From: Melastoma dodecandrum
Lineage: Eukaryota > Streptophyta > Magnoliopsida > Myrtales > Melastomataceae
Direction: 5' to 3'
Assembly: GCA_029817715.1 (NCBI GenBank)
Contig: JARUPY010000292.1
Span: forward strand, 1,696,001 to 1,760,000
Length of the DNA: 64,000 nt
In this document: positions 62,529 through 64,000 of the stretch, piece after piece
Numbering within the stretch: the first letter of the stretch is position 1
Layout: the number at the start of each line of letters is the position of its first letter
Notes under the pieces: model-generated
Database searches by the model: none
What the model saw: the letters and a program-made list of their open reading frames with translations, nothing else
Told to the model about the DNA's origin: nothing
Made by a program: the position numbers and the translations under genes

Positions 62529-63245
62529 TCAGAGCAGCGCGACCTTGCCGGTGGCGATGTCGTAGTAGCCGCCCACCACCTTCACCTGCTTGCGGGCGAC
62601 GGCCTCCGCCAGGATCGGCCCGGCCTGCTCCAGACGCCGCACGCTGTGCCGGACGTTCTGCGCGATGGCCTCCGCCAGCGGATCGGGCGCCCGCGCCTTC
62701 TCGGCCAGATCGACCGCCGGGCGAATCGCGTCGATCAGCGCGGGGAGATGGCCGGGGAGGGCAGCGCCGGCCTTCATAACGTCGATCGTCGCCTTGACCG
62801 CCCCGCAATCCGAGTGGCCGAGCACGAGGATCAGCGGCGCGCCGAGCACCTCCACCCCATATTCGAGGCTGGCGAGGCCGTCCGTGTTCACGAAATTACC
62901 GGCGACCCGGACCACGAACAGGTCGCCGGGACCCTGATCGAATATGAAGTCCGGCGCGACCCGCGCGTCAGCGCAGCCGACGATGCAGGCGATCGGGTGC
63001 TGCGCGGTGGAGCGCGCGGCCCGTCCGGCCGAGTAATCCCTGTTGGCAGGCGCGTTGGCCACGTAGCGCGCATTGCCTTCGAGCAGGCGCGTCAGCGCCG
63101 CGTCGGGATCGATCGCGTTCGTCCTCGGCGCCGAGTCGGCCGCTGCGGCGGACGGAGGCGCGGCGGACGCGGCCGCGAAGGCGCCAGCCGCGGCACCGAT
63201 CAGGAGGCAGCGGCGCGACACGAAGAACCCATGCTGTTCGCACAT
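62529..63245 (-). CDS. Exported beta-class carbonic anhydrase
   Basis: 238 residues. Signal-like N-terminus with twin arginine (Arg11-Arg12, SRRCLLIG) and an Ala-rich hydrophobic run, suggesting Tat export to the periplasm. Zinc ligands Cys91, His144 and Cys147 (VGCADARV; GHSDCGAV) plus the Asp93-Arg95 dyad of beta-CAs are in place. ATG 63245 is the best start. Periplasmic beta-CA is less common than the cytoplasmic kind. Probably interconverts CO2 and bicarbonate outside the cytoplasm. Single gene. Confidence 0.88.
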   Translation of the reverse strand: MCEQHGFFVSRRCLLIGAAAGAFAAASAAPPSAAAADSAPRTNAIDPDAALTRLLEGNARYVANAPANRDYSAGRAARSTAQHPIACIVGCADARVAPDFIFDQGPGDLFVVRVAGNFVNTDGLASLEYGVEVLGAPLILVLGHSDCGAVKATIDVMKAGAALPGHLPALIDAIRPAVDLAEKARAPDPLAEAIAQNVRHSVRRLEQAGPILAEAVARKQVKVVGGYYDIATGKVALL

Positions 63246-63460
63246 GGCGGTAGCTCCATCGAAGGTCCGTGCCAGTGTCGTTGAGGCGCGGGCAGGGACG
63301 GTTGCGCAGCGGAAGACTGCGCTTCGAAAACCGACCCAAGCAATAGCCATCTAACCCGGGCGTGACTTAACCACAGAGTCCAAACTTTGCAGGAAATACT
63401 CGACACACCCGCGCGCCGACGTCAGCTATGATCTGATGATGCGGGGGCCGTGGATCACGA

Positions 63461-64000
63461 ATGCCGGACTACGACTTCCTGAGACGTGTAGAAGAGCTGC
63501 GGCAACAGGATAATTTCCGTATCATAACGGCGCGATACTGTCGCGATGCCGTCGCTTCATCGGAGATCATCTGGCCGGAACACAAGATGCTCAATCAGGC
63601 CGGCCGCTATCTGATGTCCTTCATCCTGATCCACAACGATTACGCGCAGCGCCGCCACGGAGGTCCGCGCCCGACCCTCACCGCCCTGCAGACGATGGTG
63701 CGATCCAGTCCCCGACAGACGGCGGCCTTCGTGGCCACGCTCCGAGCCGCCCGTCTCGTCGCCGTCGAGGCGGATCCCGACGACGGACGCGTGAAGGTCC
63801 TGAGAGCGGCGCCGGGCCTCGTATCGGAGATCGGACGGTCCGGGCGTCTGTTCGTCGCGGCCATGGACGCCCTTCGCGCACGGCGTCCAGGCCGTGCGCG
63901 GGAACTGGCGCATCCTGACCGGCTTGGAGACCTGATCTATCGCTCCGCCGCCTACATCCTGCGCCACGGCATGCTGACCGACCCGTTCCCGCGCATCCTC
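63461..64000 (+). CDS. MarR-like winged-helix protein, truncated by the right edge
   Basis: A plus-strand frame with ATG 63461 and no stop to the window end (180 codons seen). N-terminal helix (MPDYDFLRRVEELRQ), then a middle section whose pattern, PTLTALQTMVRSSPRQTAAF followed by LRAARLVAVEADPDDGRVKVLRAA, resembles a helix-turn-helix and wing of MarR-type regulators. The rest (to ...YILRHGMLTDPFPRIL) is helical. I cannot name it; the assignment to the MarR fold is tentative. Confidence 0.6.
   Translation, partial: MPDYDFLRRVEELRQQDNFRIITARYCRDAVASSEIIWPEHKMLNQAGRYLMSFILIHNDYAQRRHGGPRPTLTALQTMVRSSPRQTAAFVATLRAARLVAVEADPDDGRVKVLRAAPGLVSEIGRSGRLFVAAMDALRARRPGRARELAHPDRLGDLIYRSAAYILRHGMLTDPFPRIL

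Noticed and set aside
1..64000. CRISPR arrays, tRNA or rRNA genes, prophage or IS elements
   Set aside because: No regular direct repeats, cloverleaf-like or rRNA-like sequence, integrase or transposase was seen.

Overview
The window is about 70% GC, densely packed chromosomal DNA from an alphaproteobacterium of the Hyphomicrobiales, most likely Methylobacterium or a close relative. Pointers are the irr-fabA-fabB-fabI block with a heme-binding Irr, the accB-accC-aat-DUF2155-NDUFA12 block, a long class II (B12-dependent) ribonucleotide reductase, the ubiE-ubiB pair and many GTG/TTG starts. No phage, plasmid, transposase, CRISPR, tRNA or rRNA was seen. It is mostly core chromosome with one accessory catabolic island. 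The genus is an inference from gene content.

Layout. 1-4.2 kb: high-affinity K+ pump operon on the minus strand (27-aa membrane peptide, kdpF, kdpA, coupled 63-aa membrane protein, kdpB cut by the left edge). 4.5-5.3 kb: exported RlpA-like protein. 5.7-16.2 kb: a purine/ureide island with ureidoglycolate lyase, ureidoglycine aminohydrolase, a LysR regulator, PuuE allantoinase, an NCS1 permease, an Asp/Glu/hydantoin racemase homologue, an MFS carrier, two hydroxyisourate hydrolases (one exported) and OHCU decarboxylase. As read here the island carries an amber stop in an ABC substrate-binding protein and a one-base frameshift in puuE, so it is either decaying or mis-sequenced. No urate oxidase or allantoate amidohydrolase lies inside the window.

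16.6-28.3 kb: nrdJ; NDUFA12 and a DUF2155 protein; aat; accC and accB; a DsbA-like oxidoreductase; an aminotransferase; phosphoglycolate phosphatase. 28.4-34.8 kb: a secreted protein, rpiA, DUF2059, an O-antigen-ligase-like protein overlapping glutathione reductase, a free-standing sigma-70 region 1.1 domain and a type II DAHP synthase. 34.9-44.6 kb: a GGDEF/EAL protein, cupredoxin, RND adaptor, EI24 protein, amine oxidase, membrane-anchored cyclic-nucleotide-binding protein, 2-hydroxyacid dehydrogenase and SH3 protein.

45-49 kb: irr diverging from fabA-fabB-(38-aa peptide)-terminator-fabI, which places unsaturated fatty-acid synthesis beside the iron/heme regulator. 49-54 kb: small conserved hypothetical genes, an NDUFAF5-like methyltransferase, comF and a GNAT enzyme. 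54.5-58.7 kb: zapE overlapping a double-receiver hybrid histidine kinase. 58.8-64 kb: ubiB, ubiE, leuB, an exported beta-carbonic anhydrase and a MarR-like gene running off the right edge.

Intergenic spaces repeatedly hold imperfect palindromic elements of at least three kinds. One family (about 2.0, 5.4, 16.4, 22.1, 27.2 and 42.7 kb) is often followed by a short GACCGGAAACGG-like tag. The strongest leads are this repeat family, the free-standing sigma 1.1 domain, the unnamed small membrane peptides in the kdp and fab loci, and the damaged ureide island with an atypical racemase. I did not find a clearly new multi-gene system.
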